Part shown: piece by piece, positions 24,105-32,454 of the stretch | Layout of the letters: the number at the start of each line of letters is the position of its first letter | Numbering within the stretch: the first letter of the stretch is position 1 | Assembly (NCBI RefSeq): GCF_030412915.1 | Contig: NZ_JAUHJR010000007.1 | Span: 1 to 64,000 of the forward strand | Reading direction: 5' to 3' | Source of the DNA: Nocardioides abyssi | GTDB taxonomy: Bacteria > Actinomycetota > Actinomycetes > Propionibacteriales > Nocardioidaceae | Length of the DNA stretch: 64,000 nucleotides | Program-made: the position numbers and the translations under genes | Notes under the pieces: model-generated | What the model saw: the letters and a program-made list of their open reading frames with translations, nothing else | The model's database searches: none | What the model was told of the DNA's origin: nothing

Positions 24105-24494
24105 GGTCTCCCAGAAGATCTCGGCGATCTCGTCGATCTTCGCGAGGAGCTCGTCGGCCTTCGCCGCGTCGAAGACGGCCTTGGTGCCGGTGCCGCTGGC
24201 GAGCTTGCACGCCTCGTTGATCAGCGTGTGCAGCTGCGGGTACTTCTCGAAGTGCGGGGCCTTGAAGTAGTCGGTCCACAGCACGGTCAGGTGGTGCTTG
24301 ACGAGCTGGGAGCGCTCCTCCTTGATGAGGATGGCGCGGGTGCGGAAGTCGGGGTCGTCGTTGTCGGCGACCTTGCCGATGATGGCCTTGACCGACTCGG
24401 CCTCGATGCGGGCCTGAGCGGGGTCGTAGACGCCGCACGGCAGGTCGCAGTGGGCCGAGACCTCGAGGGTGGGAGCGAAGAGTCGCGCGAACAT
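24093..24494 (-). CDS. sodN: Nickel superoxide dismutase
   Basis: 133 aa. The Ni-hook HCDLPCGVYDPAQ starts at His15, so processing after residue 14 (MFARLFAPTLEVSA) exposes His1, Cys2 and Cys6 of the mature enzyme, the Ni ligands. The helical remainder (ARIEAESVKAII... to ETKKA) is of normal length. It dismutates superoxide in the cytosol. The maturation protease gene sodX is divergent, 97 bp away. A strong ribosome site (GGAAGGA) precedes the ATG. Family members are often controlled by the nickel regulator Nur; no canonical Nur box was found here. Confidence 0.95.
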   Translation of the reverse strand: MFARLFAPTLEVSAHCDLPCGVYDPAQARIEAESVKAIIGKVADNDDPDFRTRAILIKEERSQLVKHHLTVLWTDYFKAPHFEKYPQLHTLINEACKLASGTGTKAVFDAAKADELLAKIDEIAEIFWETKKA

Positions 24495-24544
24495 TGCCGT
24501 CCTTCCAAGTGGGTGGCTGAGGATGGTTCCGGGTGGCGCCCGGA

Positions 24545-24570
24545 TCGTGCCTCCGCGGGCGGGAGCACGA
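24545..24570. promoter_or_regulatory. 26-bp near-palindrome in the sodN-sodX divergent region
   Basis: TCGTGCCTCCGC (24545-24556) pairs with GCGGGAGCACGA (24559-24570) with one mismatch. Placed between the two starts, it could be a shared operator. Function not shown; it does not match the TTGCAA-type Nur box. Confidence 0.35.
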
Positions 24571-24591
24571 CCGCCTGCGACACTACTCCGC

Positions 24592-24948
24592 GTGTCACGT
24601 GACGCACGAGCAGGTCGCCGCGGCTCCGGACAGGTGCCCAGGATCGGTCTCGCCCACGTCTCCGGGGACTCGATGCGTCCCACGCTCGCCCCCGGTGACC
24701 GCCTGCTGGTGGTGCACGGGGCGGCCCCGCGGCCGGGTCGGGTCGTGGTCGCGCGGCTGGCCGACGGGACGGTCGCGGTCAAGCGGGCGGTGGAGCGGCG
24801 TACGACGGCGTCGGGCCGACCCGGATGGTGGCTGCTCAGCGACGACCCCGACCACGGCGTGGACTCCCGCCACCGCGGCCCGGTGCCGGACGCCGACGTG
24901 CTGGCCGTCGTCCGGGCCCGGCTGTGGCCGCACCCACGCCTGCTGTGA
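24592..24948 (+). CDS. sodX: Ni-SOD maturation protease SodX (S26 signal-peptidase-like)
   Basis: 118 aa from GTG 24592. GLAHVSGDSMRPTLAPGDRLLV contains the catalytic Ser of the S26 family, and VAVKRAVE supplies the general-base Lys; LLSDDPDHGVDSR is the usual late block. The enzyme removes the SodN propeptide. GTG 24592 is the conservative start, but the frame is open back to 24469 and the true N terminus is uncertain. A GTCACGTGAC palindrome (24594-24603) overlaps the start. Confidence 0.85.
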   Translation: MSRDARAGRRGSGQVPRIGLAHVSGDSMRPTLAPGDRLLVVHGAAPRPGRVVVARLADGTVAVKRAVERRTTASGRPGWWLLSDDPDHGVDSRHRGPVPDADVLAVVRARLWPHPRLL

Positions 24949-25006
24949 CCCACACCATCGTGGACACCCCCTGCCGCGGTGCGCGGCTGTGCCAGAGTGG
25001 CCGACC

Positions 25007-26230
25007 ATGGCGACACCGCACGAGACGACCGAGGCTCCCGAGGCACCCGAGGCTGCAGCACCCGACCACCCCCTTGCCGGGGACCCGGTCTTCGACCTGC
25101 ACGTAGGCGGCAAGCTCGAGACGGTCTCGCGCGTCGCGCTCACCGGCGCCGACGAGCTCTCGATGGCCTACACGCCCGGCGTCGCGCGCGTGTGCACCGC
25201 CATCGCCGAGGACCCCTCGATGACCCAGCACTACACGTGGGTCCCCAACACCGTCGCGGTCGTCACCGACGGCACCGCGGTGCTCGGCCTCGGCGACATC
25301 GGCCCGGCCGCGGCGATGCCGGTGATGGAGGGCAAGGCCGTGCTGTTCAAGCAGTTCGGCAACGTCGACGCCGTCCCGATCTGCCTCGACACCACCGACA
25401 CCGAGGAGATCATCGAGACCGTCGTGCGGCTCGCGCCGAGCTTCGGCGGCATCAACCTCGAGGACATCTCCGCCCCGCGCTGCTTCGAGATCGAGGACCG
25501 GCTCAAGGAGCGCCTCGACATCCCCGTCTTCCACGACGACCAGCACGGCACCGCCGTCGTCGCCCTGGCGGCGCTGAAGAACGCGCTGCGCCTGACCGGC
25601 CGGACCCCCGCCGAGACCCGCGTGGTGATCTCCGGCGCCGGCGCCGCGGGCGTCGCGGTCGCGCGCATCCTGCTCGAGGCCGGCATCACCGACCTCGCGG
25701 TGACCGACCGCAAGGGCGTGCTGAGCTCGGACCGTGACGACCTCACGCCGATCAAGCGCGTGGTCGCCGAGCTGACCGCCGACACCACCGGCCGCTCGGG
25801 CTCGCTCGCCGACGTGCTCGTCGGCGCCGACGTCTACATCGGCGTCTCCGGCGGCACCGTGCCCGAGGAGCACGTCGCCACGATGGCCGACGACGCGATC
25901 ATCTTCGGCCTGGCCAACCCGACCCCCGAGGTGCTGCCGGAGGTGGCCCACCGCCACGCCCGCGTGGTCGCCACGGGCCGCTCGGACTTCCCGAACCAGA
26001 TCAACAACGTGCTGGCGTTCCCGGGCATCTTCCGCGGGGCGTTCGACGTGCGTGCCACGGCGATCACCGAGGGCATGAAGCTCGCCGCAGCGGACGCGCT
26101 CGCCGACCTCGTGGGCGATCAGCTCGCCGAGGACTACATCGTCCCGTCGCCGTTCGACGACCGTGTCGGCCCGGCGGTCTCGTCCGCCGTCGCCGAGGCC
26201 GCCCGCCGCGACGGCGTGGCGCGCCGCTGA
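25007..26230 (+). CDS. NAD(P)-dependent malic enzyme
   Basis: 407 aa. Malic-enzyme motifs: [77 protein letters not shown], then the Rossmann [13 protein letters not shown] and [37 protein letters not shown]. It decarboxylates malate to pyruvate and is the short bacterial type lacking the phosphotransacetylase domain. The N-terminal 25 residues (Glu/Ala/Pro-rich) are extra. It is followed by the MDR gene after 52 bp. Confidence 0.92.
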   Translation: MATPHETTEAPEAPEAAAPDHPLAGDPVFDLHVGGKLETVSRVALTGADELSMAYTPGVARVCTAIAEDPSMTQHYTWVPNTVAVVTDGTAVLGLGDIGPAAAMPVMEGKAVLFKQFGNVDAVPICLDTTDTEEIIETVVRLAPSFGGINLEDISAPRCFEIEDRLKERLDIPVFHDDQHGTAVVALAALKNALRLTGRTPAETRVVISGAGAAGVAVARILLEAGITDLAVTDRKGVLSSDRDDLTPIKRVVAELTADTTGRSGSLADVLVGADVYIGVSGGTVPEEHVATMADDAIIFGLANPTPEVLPEVAHRHARVVATGRSDFPNQINNVLAFPGIFRGAFDVRATAITEGMKLAAADALADLVGDQLAEDYIVPSPFDDRVGPAVSSAVAEAARRDGVARR

Positions 26231-26282
26231 CCGGCCACCGGCCGGCTCGGTAGAGAGCGACCGGAGAGGGCACCGGGCCGCC

Positions 26283-27251
26283 GTGCTCGCCGTCTACGCC
26301 GAACGCTTCGCCCCCGACGACCCGCTCTCCGCCCTGGTGGTGGGGGAGCAGCCGGAGCCCGCGGTCCCCGACGGGTGGGCGCGTGTGCGCATCCGCGCCG
26401 CCGCGCTCAACCACCACGACCTGTGGACCCTGCGCGGGGTCGGGATCAAGGCCGAGGCGCTGCCGATGGTGCTGGGCTGCGACGGCGCCGGCGTGGACGA
26501 GGACGGCAACGAGGTCGTCGTCCACGCGGTCATCGGTGACCCCGGTGCGGCCGACGACGAGACCCTCGACCCGGACCGCGCGATCCTCTCCGAGCGGCAC
26601 TGGGGGACCTTCGCCGAGACGATCGTCGTCCCGCGCCGCAACCTCGTGCCCAAGCCGGCCTCGCTGTCCTTCGAGGAGGCCGCCTGCCTGCCGTCGGCCT
26701 GGCTGACGGCGTACCGCATGCTCTTCACCCAGGGCCGCTGCAGGCCCGGCCAGACCGTGCTCGTGCAGGGCGCCGGGGGCGGCGTCGCCACGGCCCTGAT
26801 CGTGCTCGCCCGGGCCGCCGGCATCCGGGTGCTCGCCACCAGCCGCGACGAGGCCAAGCGGCAGCGCGCGCGGGAGATCGGGGCGCACGAGGTGTACGCC
26901 AGCGGCGAGCGGCTCCCGGTCAAGGTCGACGCGGTGATGGAGACCATCGGCCGCGCGACCTGGTCGCACTCGGTGCGCTCGCTGCGCCCCGGCGGCACGA
27001 TCGTGGTCTCCGGCACCACGTCCGGCGCGCAGCCCGACGACGCCGAGCTGACCCGGATCTTCTACCGGCAGCTGCGGGTGATCGGCTCGACGATGGGCAC
27101 GCGCAACGAGCTGACCGCGCTCGTGGCGATGCTCGACGCCACCGGCGTGCGGCCGCTGGTCGACCGGGTGCTGCCGCTGACCGACGCGCGTGCCGGCTTC
27201 GAGGCGATGGCCGGCGGGGACCTCTTCGGCAAGGTGGTGTTCACGCTGTGA
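26283..27251 (+). CDS. MDR-family zinc-binding-type alcohol/quinone dehydrogenase
   Basis: 322 aa from GTG 26283. GroES-like N domain (ARVRIRAAALNHHDLWTLRGV, then PMVLGCDGAGVDEDGNEVVV) and the nucleotide-binding VLVQGAGGGVATALIVLARAAGIRVLATSRDEAKR (GGGVAT instead of the usual GxGxVG). NHHDLW and the lack of a structural Cys cluster place it near quinone-oxidoreductase-type members. It overlaps the following SDR gene by GTGA. Substrate not known. Confidence 0.85.
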   Translation: MLAVYAERFAPDDPLSALVVGEQPEPAVPDGWARVRIRAAALNHHDLWTLRGVGIKAEALPMVLGCDGAGVDEDGNEVVVHAVIGDPGAADDETLDPDRAILSERHWGTFAETIVVPRRNLVPKPASLSFEEAACLPSAWLTAYRMLFTQGRCRPGQTVLVQGAGGGVATALIVLARAAGIRVLATSRDEAKRQRAREIGAHEVYASGERLPVKVDAVMETIGRATWSHSVRSLRPGGTIVVSGTTSGAQPDDAELTRIFYRQLRVIGSTMGTRNELTALVAMLDATGVRPLVDRVLPLTDARAGFEAMAGGDLFGKVVFTL

Positions 27252-27934
27252 GCGGCCCGACGCGGACACACCTGGTCACCGGCGCGGGCTCCGGCATCGG
27301 CGCGGTCGTGGCCCGCCGGCTGCACGAGCGCGGCGACCTCCTCGTGCTCCTCGCCCGCAACGAGGGGCGCGCGGGCGACCTGGCGGCGGCGTACCCCGGT
27401 GCGGCGGTGGTGACCGCCGACCTCGCGCACCCGGAGACCCTCGACGACCTGGCCCTGCCCGACCGGCTCGACTCGGTCGTCCACGCCGCCGGGGTCGTCG
27501 GCCTCGGCCCGGTCGCGGACCTGTCGACCGCGACCTGGCAGGAGCAGCTGACCGTCAACCTGGTCGCCCCGGCCGTGCTGACCCGGCTGGCGCTGCCGGC
27601 GCTGCGCGCCGCCCGTGGCGCGGTCGTGCTGGTCAACTCCGGCGCCGGCATCACCGCCAACCCCCAGTGGGGCGCGTACGCCGCCTCCAAGCACGGCCTG
27701 CGGGCCCTGGCGGACTCCCTGCGGGCCGAGGAGTCCGGCCACGGCGTCCGGGTCACGTCGGTCTTCCCCGGCCGCACCGCCACCCCCATGCAGGAGGAGG
27801 TGCACCGCCAGGAGGGCAAGGAGTACGACGCCTCCGCCTGGGTCCGCGCCGACACCGTCGCCGACCTGGTCCTGCACGTGCTCGACCTGCCCGAGGACGC
27901 CGTCGTGCCCGAGGTGGTCGTCAAGCCCCGCTGA
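27248..27934 (+). CDS. Short-chain dehydrogenase/reductase
   Basis: 228 aa from GTG 27248, overlapping the MDR gene by 4 nt. NAD(P) motif VTGAGSGIGAVVARRL, the catalytic SGAGITANPQWGAYAASKHGLRALADSLRAE (Ser, Tyr-x-x-x-Lys), and VTSVFPGRTATPM. This is the SDR classical family; coupling with the MDR enzyme suggests the two act in one catabolic or redox route. Confidence 0.9.
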   Translation: MSGPTRTHLVTGAGSGIGAVVARRLHERGDLLVLLARNEGRAGDLAAAYPGAAVVTADLAHPETLDDLALPDRLDSVVHAAGVVGLGPVADLSTATWQEQLTVNLVAPAVLTRLALPALRAARGAVVLVNSGAGITANPQWGAYAASKHGLRALADSLRAEESGHGVRVTSVFPGRTATPMQEEVHRQEGKEYDASAWVRADTVADLVLHVLDLPEDAVVPEVVVKPR

Positions 27935-27957
27935 CCCCGGTGCCCTGCTGGCCGGGG
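27935..27957. terminator. Weak hairpin between convergent genes
   Basis: CCCCGG (27935-27940) and CCGGGG (27952-27957), immediately after the SDR stop and before the TetR gene end. Confidence 0.35.
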
Positions 27958-27979
27958 CCGTCCGGCGAGCGTCGTCGGG

Positions 27980-28621
27980 TCAGGGCTTGGAGCGCCAGTG
28001 CAGCGCGCCGACGAGCACCATCCGCAGCTGGGTGCGGGCGTTCTCGGCGAGCTGCTTCTCCACGTCGGGTCGGCCCGAGACGGCCAGGATCGACTCCGCG
28101 GTGGCGACCATCGCGGTGACGATGAGGTTCGAGAGCACCCGCAGGTCGTCGCCGGACCACTCCTCGGTGCCGGGCAGCCGGGCCAGGTCGGTGGCCAGCT
28201 CGCGCTCGCACAGCTCGATCTCGTGGCGGATCGCCTCGCGGACCGACAGTGGACCGGCCGCGCGCTCGCGGGCGATGAAGCGGAAGTGCTGTCGCTGCTG
28301 GTGGACGTGCTCGACCAGGATCGACACCGAGGAGTCGACGATGCCCGCGTAGCCCCCGGCCGCCCCGCCGGTGGCGCCGTCGCCGCGGCGCACGTCGCGC
28401 AGCATCGCGCGCAGGGAGACGAACGACTCGTCGACCAGCGCCAGGCCGAGTGCCTCGATCGACTCGAAGTGGCGGTAGTACGCGGTCGGCACGATGCCGA
28501 CCTCCTTGGCGACCTGGCGCAGGGAGAGGGCGACCAGCGAGCTGTCCTCGCACAGGTGCAGGGCGGCGTCCAGGATCGCGCGGCGCGTGCGTTCCTTGCG
28601 CTCGACCCGGGTCTCCGTCAC
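27980..28621 (-). CDS. TetR-family regulator of the desaturase pair
   Basis: 213 aa from GTG 28621. N-terminal helix-turn-helix RRAILDAALHLCEDSSLVALSLRQVAKEVGIVPTAYYRHFESIEALGLALV is a clear TetR DNA-binding domain; the C-terminal ligand domain is helical. It is divergent from the ferredoxin reductase-fatty acid desaturase operon, a layout known for DesT (P. aeruginosa) and desaturase regulators of actinobacteria. Acyl-CoA sensing is therefore a good inference. TACGAT ends 6 nt upstream of the GTG (leaderless). Confidence 0.8.
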   Translation of the reverse strand: MTETRVERKERTRRAILDAALHLCEDSSLVALSLRQVAKEVGIVPTAYYRHFESIEALGLALVDESFVSLRAMLRDVRRGDGATGGAAGGYAGIVDSSVSILVEHVHQQRQHFRFIARERAAGPLSVREAIRHEIELCERELATDLARLPGTEEWSGDDLRVLSNLIVTAMVATAESILAVSGRPDVEKQLAENARTQLRMVLVGALHWRSKP

Positions 28622-28627
28622 CCCTCC

Positions 28628-28633
28628 ATCGTA
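28628..28633 (-). promoter_or_regulatory. -10 element (TACGAT) for the TetR gene, leaderless
   Basis: Minus-strand TACGAT with 6 nt to GTG 28621. Confidence 0.5.
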
Positions 28634-28684
28634 GCCCTCGTCACACCGTCGGTGGACGTGTGTGCACCCTCACCCGCCGTTCCC

Positions 28685-28751
28685 TTGACCAGCCGCGGGC
28701 TCGGTCGGGATGCTGTGGGTGCACAGTCGTTCACCGAAGTCTTTCACCGAA
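28685..28751 (+). promoter_or_regulatory. Candidate promoter and direct repeats before the desaturase operon
   Basis: TTGACC (28685-28690) and GATGCT (28709-28714) with an 18-bp spacer form a plausible promoter. Downstream, TTCACCGAA occurs twice (28730-28738 and 28743-28751) with a 13-bp period. These could be an operator for the TetR regulator. Confidence 0.4.
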
Positions 28752-28779
28752 CTCGTGCCACCCACGAAGGAGCAACCTC

Positions 28780-29859
28780 ATGGGGCTCGCCACCTCCGTC
28801 CTGCGCAGCCGCACGCTCGCCGCGCTCACCTCGCCGCACGGCGTCGACCGCTACCTCGAGCTCGTCAACCCGATGTGGGCCGCGCACGAGGTGCGCGCAC
28901 GCGTCGTCGACGTGCGCCGCGAGGTCGACGTGCCCGGCCACCCGCCGGTCGCGACGATCACCCTGCAGCCGACCTCGACCTGGCAGGGCCACCGCGCCGG
29001 CCAGCACGTCCAGGTCGGCGTCGAGATCGACGGCGCTCGCCGCACCACCCGCGTCTTCTCCATCTCCAGCCCCGACAGCCGCCCCGGCGACCGGTTCCAG
29101 ATCACCCTGCGCGCCAACCCCGAGGGGCTCGTGTCGCGCTACCTCGTCGAGCGCGCCCGCCCCGGGACGATGGTCCACCTCTCGCAGGCCCAGGGGGAGT
29201 TCGTCCTCCCCGACGCCGTGCCCGAGCGGATCCTGCTGATTTCCGGCGGTTCCGGCATCACGCCGGTCATGTCGATGCTCCGCTCGCTGCAGCGGCGCAC
29301 GCACCGCGGCCACGTCACGTTCCTGCACTACGCGCAGAGCCCCGAGCACCAGATCTTCGCCGACGAGCTCGACGAGGTGCGCCGGTCCGGCCACGGCATC
29401 GACGTGCGGCTGCTGCACCCCGAGCTGGGCGACCCGGCGCTGTCGCCGGCGTACCTCGAGCGGCACGTCCCCGGCTACCGCGACGTCCCCACCTGGGCCT
29501 GCGGCCCCGCGCCGCTCATCGAGGCGGTGCAGGGGGCGTACGCCGACTCGCCGGCGCTGCGCCTGGAGTACTTCAAGCCGCCGCGGGTCGCCGGGTCCGA
29601 CGCGGCCGAGGGCGACGTCGTCTTCAGCCGCTCCGGCGCGACCGGCGCCAACACCGGCGCCACCCTGCTCGACCAGGCCGAGGCGCTCGGCCTGACGCCC
29701 GAGTCCGGCTGCCGGATGGGCATCTGCTTCTCCTGCGTCTCCCGCAAGAGCGAGGGGACCGTGCGCAACGTGCTGACAGGCGAGGAGTCCTCGCTGCCCG
29801 ACGAGGACGTCCGCATCTGCGTGTCGGCCCCCGTCGGCGACTGCACCGTCGACCTCTGA
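28780..29859 (+). CDS. Ferredoxin-NAD(P) reductase-type partner of the desaturase (Rv3230c-like)
   Basis: 359 aa. An FAD domain (residues about 40-145, HRAGQHVQVGVEIDGARRTTRVFSISS), an NAD(P) domain (ISGGSGITPVMSMLRSL) and a C-terminal plant-type [2Fe-2S] ferredoxin domain with C-RMGI-C-FS-C and a fourth Cys in VRICVSAP. It passes electrons from NADPH to the desaturase encoded 47 bp downstream. The same order occurs in M. tuberculosis (Rv3230c-desA3). Confidence 0.9.
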   Translation: MGLATSVLRSRTLAALTSPHGVDRYLELVNPMWAAHEVRARVVDVRREVDVPGHPPVATITLQPTSTWQGHRAGQHVQVGVEIDGARRTTRVFSISSPDSRPGDRFQITLRANPEGLVSRYLVERARPGTMVHLSQAQGEFVLPDAVPERILLISGGSGITPVMSMLRSLQRRTHRGHVTFLHYAQSPEHQIFADELDEVRRSGHGIDVRLLHPELGDPALSPAYLERHVPGYRDVPTWACGPAPLIEAVQGAYADSPALRLEYFKPPRVAGSDAAEGDVVFSRSGATGANTGATLLDQAEALGLTPESGCRMGICFSCVSRKSEGTVRNVLTGEESSLPDEDVRICVSAPVGDCTVDL

Positions 29860-29906
29860 GCGACCCCGACCTCCCGACCACCTCCGCACCCGACGAGAGG
29901 AACACC

Positions 29907-31073
29907 ATGACCGCCCTGCACGACGAGACCACCGCCCCCGAGGCGCCCGAGAGCGGGCCCGCCGAGGCGACCCGCACGATCTTCGGCCGGCTCACGCCCG
30001 AGCAGCTCGAGACGTTCGGCGAGGAGATGGACGCCATCCGCCAGCGCGTGCTGGCCGAGCTCGGCGAGGACGACGCGGCGTACATCCGCAACGTCGTGAA
30101 GGCCCAGCGCGCCTTCGAGATCGCCGGTCGCGCGCTGTTCTACCTGCCGCCGGCCTGGCCGCTGGCCGTCGCCTCGCTCAGCGTCTCCAAGATCCTCGAC
30201 AACATGGAGATCGGGCACAACGTCATGCACGGCCAGTACGACTGGATGGGCGACCCCGGCCTGAGCTCGCGGATGTACGAGTGGGACAACGTGTGCCCCA
30301 GCGAGCAGTGGAAGTACAGCCACAACTACATCCACCACACCTACACCAACATCCTCGGCAAGGACCGGGACATCGGCTACGGCGTCCTGCGGATGGACGA
30401 GGACCAGCCGTGGCACCCCTACTACCTCGGCAACCCGCTCTACGCGTTCCTGCTGATGGTCTTCTTCGAGTGGGGCGTCGCGATGCACGACCTCGAGGTG
30501 GAGAACCTCGTCGCCGGCAAGCGCAAGCTCGAGGACAACAAGGCCCTGCACGCCGGTATCATGCGCAAGGTCAAGCGCCAGGCGGTCAAGGACTACCTGC
30601 TCTTCCCGGCCCTGACCGGCCCGCTGTTCCCGCTGACCTTCGCGGGCAACGCGACGGCCAACCTGGTCCGCAACGTGTGGGCGTTCAACATCATCTTCTG
30701 CGGCCACTTCCCGGCGGGCGTCGCGACCTTCTCCCAGGAGGAGTGCGAGGACGAGAGCCGCGGCCAGTGGTACTTCCGCCAGCTCCTCGGCTCGGCCAAC
30801 ATCACCGGCGGCAAGCTCTTCCACCTGATGACCGGCAACCTCAGCCACCAGATCGAGCACCACCTCTTCCCCGACCTGCCGGCGCGCCGCTACCCGCAGG
30901 TCGCCGAGGAGGTCCGCGAGATCTGCGAGCGCTACGACCTGCCCTACAACACCGGCCCGCTCGGCAAGCAGCTGTTCAGCGTGGCGCGGAAGATCTGCCG
31001 CTTCGCCCTGCCCGACCGCAAGCGGGACGAGGCGACGGAGACGCCGGCCCCGGCCGAGGCGGCCGCCGCCTGA
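29907..31073 (+). CDS. Membrane acyl-CoA fatty acid desaturase (DesA3-like)
   Basis: 388 aa. Three histidine boxes hold the diiron site: HNVMH (104-108), HNYIHH (139-144) and HQIEHH (314-319). Hydrophobic pairs are around 75-100, 165-195 and 230-265. The family desaturates stearoyl-CoA to oleoyl-CoA in the membrane. The last 35 residues are charged then Ala/Pro-rich. AGAGG is well spaced before ATG 29907. The transcript likely includes the small protein at 31111, although that gene has its own gap of 37 bp. Confidence 0.93.
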   Translation: MTALHDETTAPEAPESGPAEATRTIFGRLTPEQLETFGEEMDAIRQRVLAELGEDDAAYIRNVVKAQRAFEIAGRALFYLPPAWPLAVASLSVSKILDNMEIGHNVMHGQYDWMGDPGLSSRMYEWDNVCPSEQWKYSHNYIHHTYTNILGKDRDIGYGVLRMDEDQPWHPYYLGNPLYAFLLMVFFEWGVAMHDLEVENLVAGKRKLEDNKALHAGIMRKVKRQAVKDYLLFPALTGPLFPLTFAGNATANLVRNVWAFNIIFCGHFPAGVATFSQEECEDESRGQWYFRQLLGSANITGGKLFHLMTGNLSHQIEHHLFPDLPARRYPQVAEEVREICERYDLPYNTGPLGKQLFSVARKICRFALPDRKRDEATETPAPAEAAAA

Positions 31074-31110
31074 GCGGCGGCGCCCCGCCCCGCTGGGTCA
31101 CACTGGTGCC

Positions 31111-31338
31111 ATGAAGGACCACCTGAGCAAGGCCGAGATCCGCAAGGACGCCGTGCAGGGTGCGGTCGAGGCGACCGCGACCACCGTCGGCGAGGTCGCC
31201 ACCATCCTCACCCGCGCGGTCCGCGACGTCGCGGGCGCGCTCGGCGGGCTCGCCACCGACGTCTTCGAGCTCCGCGACGCCGCCCGCCGCGCCTCCCTCG
31301 AATCGCCCGACGACCGCCCCGGGCTGCCCGAGGCCTGA
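31111..31338 (+). CDS. Small hypothetical protein (75 aa)
   Basis: 75 aa, amphipathic helical with alternating charge (MKDHLSKAEIRKDAVQGAVEATATTVGEVATILTRAVRDVAGALGGLATDVFELRDAARRA). No recognised domain. It has coding-type third positions and lies downstream of the desaturase, ending before a large hairpin. It could be a small helical associate of the desaturase, which is speculation. Confidence 0.55.
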   Translation: MKDHLSKAEIRKDAVQGAVEATATTVGEVATILTRAVRDVAGALGGLATDVFELRDAARRASLESPDDRPGLPEA

Positions 31339-31412
31339 CCCGCCCCGCTGGCTGAGCGTGTCGAGACCCAGCGACGTGCGCAGGGTCTCTCGCTCCGTCC
31401 TGGGCGCCGAAC

Positions 31413-31483
31413 TACTGCACGAAGTCGCCGTCGGCCACCGGCGACCTGCGCAGACGTGGTCGCCGGTGGGACTTCGTGCAGTA
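31413..31483. terminator. Long bulged hairpin between convergent genes
   Basis: Right arm 31458-31483 (26 nt) pairs with two left blocks, 31413-31426 (14 bp) and 31435-31446 (12 bp), with an 8-nt bulge (31427-31434) and an 11-nt loop. Also a GAGACCC...GGGTCTC repeat is seen at 31363-31389 just before it. Confidence 0.65.
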
Positions 31484-31508
31484 CTTCGGCAGGAGCCGGG
31501 GGCAGGTG

Positions 31509-32162
31509 TCAGCCGAAGGACATCTGGAAGTCGCGCATGCGGAACGACGCGATGGCGCGGCGGCCGGCGAGCCAGCCGAGGGGGCCGTCGGGGTCGAACT
31601 CCCAGGCGCCCCAGCACGGCATGGCGCGCGAGGAGCCCTGCAGGGTCGCGCGGCGGTCCTCGCCGTCGGTGTCCTCGATGCCGGGCTGGAAGGTCTGGCC
31701 CTTGAACGGGGTCCGCGGGGCGATGCGGGCGGCGTCGGTGAACCGCGCGCTCGCGATCGGCCGGCGCTCGAGGGAGGCGCTCCACTCGGTGCGGGCGAAC
31801 GGGCCGCGGTGCTCGGACTCCAGCTGGAAGTCGCACAGCCCCTTCGGGATCGCCCACAGCTCGCGGCCGCCGGCGACGGAGGCGGGGGAGTCGACCCAGA
31901 TGTCGGTGATGCTCACCCGGCGGCCCCGCGAGCCGGGCGCCTTGACCGGGCGGGCGACCAGCAGCTCGGAGTAGGTGAGCGGGCTCGGCTCCTCGTAGGA
32001 GACGAACGCGGCGCCGTACACCCCGGCCGGGCGGGAGTCGTCGACCTTCGTCGGCACGCGGAAGAGCGAGAGGAAGAGCGACCCGGTCATCTGCCACGGA
32101 GCGGCGGGGTAGGCCGGGGCGCTGGTCGCGGCGGGGGAGGTGGGGGAGGACGTCTCGGTCAT
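31509..32162 (-). CDS. Acetoacetate-decarboxylase-family protein
   Basis: 217 aa from ATG 32162. The sequence FRVPTKVDDSRPAGVYGAAFVSYEEPSPLTYSELLVARPVK ... WAIPKGLCDFQLES ... matches the ADC fold (PF06314); the IPK (A-I-P-K) stretch holds the family Lys that forms a Schiff base in true acetoacetate decarboxylases. It may instead be a related enzyme of unknown function. It is separated from the DUF6104 gene by 16 bp on the same strand. Confidence 0.75.
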   Translation of the reverse strand: MTETSSPTSPAATSAPAYPAAPWQMTGSLFLSLFRVPTKVDDSRPAGVYGAAFVSYEEPSPLTYSELLVARPVKAPGSRGRRVSITDIWVDSPASVAGGRELWAIPKGLCDFQLESEHRGPFARTEWSASLERRPIASARFTDAARIAPRTPFKGQTFQPGIEDTDGEDRRATLQGSSRAMPCWGAWEFDPDGPLGWLAGRRAIASFRMRDFQMSFG

Positions 32163-32178
32163 GCGCCCCATCCTCGCG

Positions 32179-32355
32179 TCAGTCCTCGGGGTCGTCCAGC
32201 CTCGCCAGCCAGGTCGCGAGACGCTCGACGGCGGTCTCGAACTCCGGGTGGGTGTCGGTGAAGGCCTGCAGCTGCTCGGCGAGCCACGCGAAGGTGACCT
32301 CTTCGTCGCCGCGCCGCCGCTCCAGCTCCTCGATGCCGCGGTCGGTGAAGTACAT
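32179..32355 (-). CDS. DUF6104-family small protein
   Basis: 58 aa from ATG 32355: MYFTDRGIEELERRRGDEEV... WLARLDDPED. The MYFTDRGIEELE start is conserved in actinobacteria next to kgd-type loci. Acidic and helical, with no known role. Good Shine-Dalgarno (GAGGAGGCGAC) precedes the ATG. It is 99 bp from the kgd stop. Confidence 0.8.
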   Translation of the reverse strand: MYFTDRGIEELERRRGDEEVTFAWLAEQLQAFTDTHPEFETAVERLATWLARLDDPED

Positions 32356-32454
32356 CGTCGCCTCCTCGTGTTCGGTCCTCCGACGCGAGACGGCCCGCGC
32401 CGTCACCGGTCGCGGGCCACCTCGGATGCCTCGATATTGCTGGGATGCCTCGGG

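Noticed and set aside
24495-24591. Nur box between sodN and sodX
   Set aside because: No TTGCAA-N5-TTGCAA-like sequence is present; only a 26-bp near-palindrome of unknown role (24545-24570) was kept.
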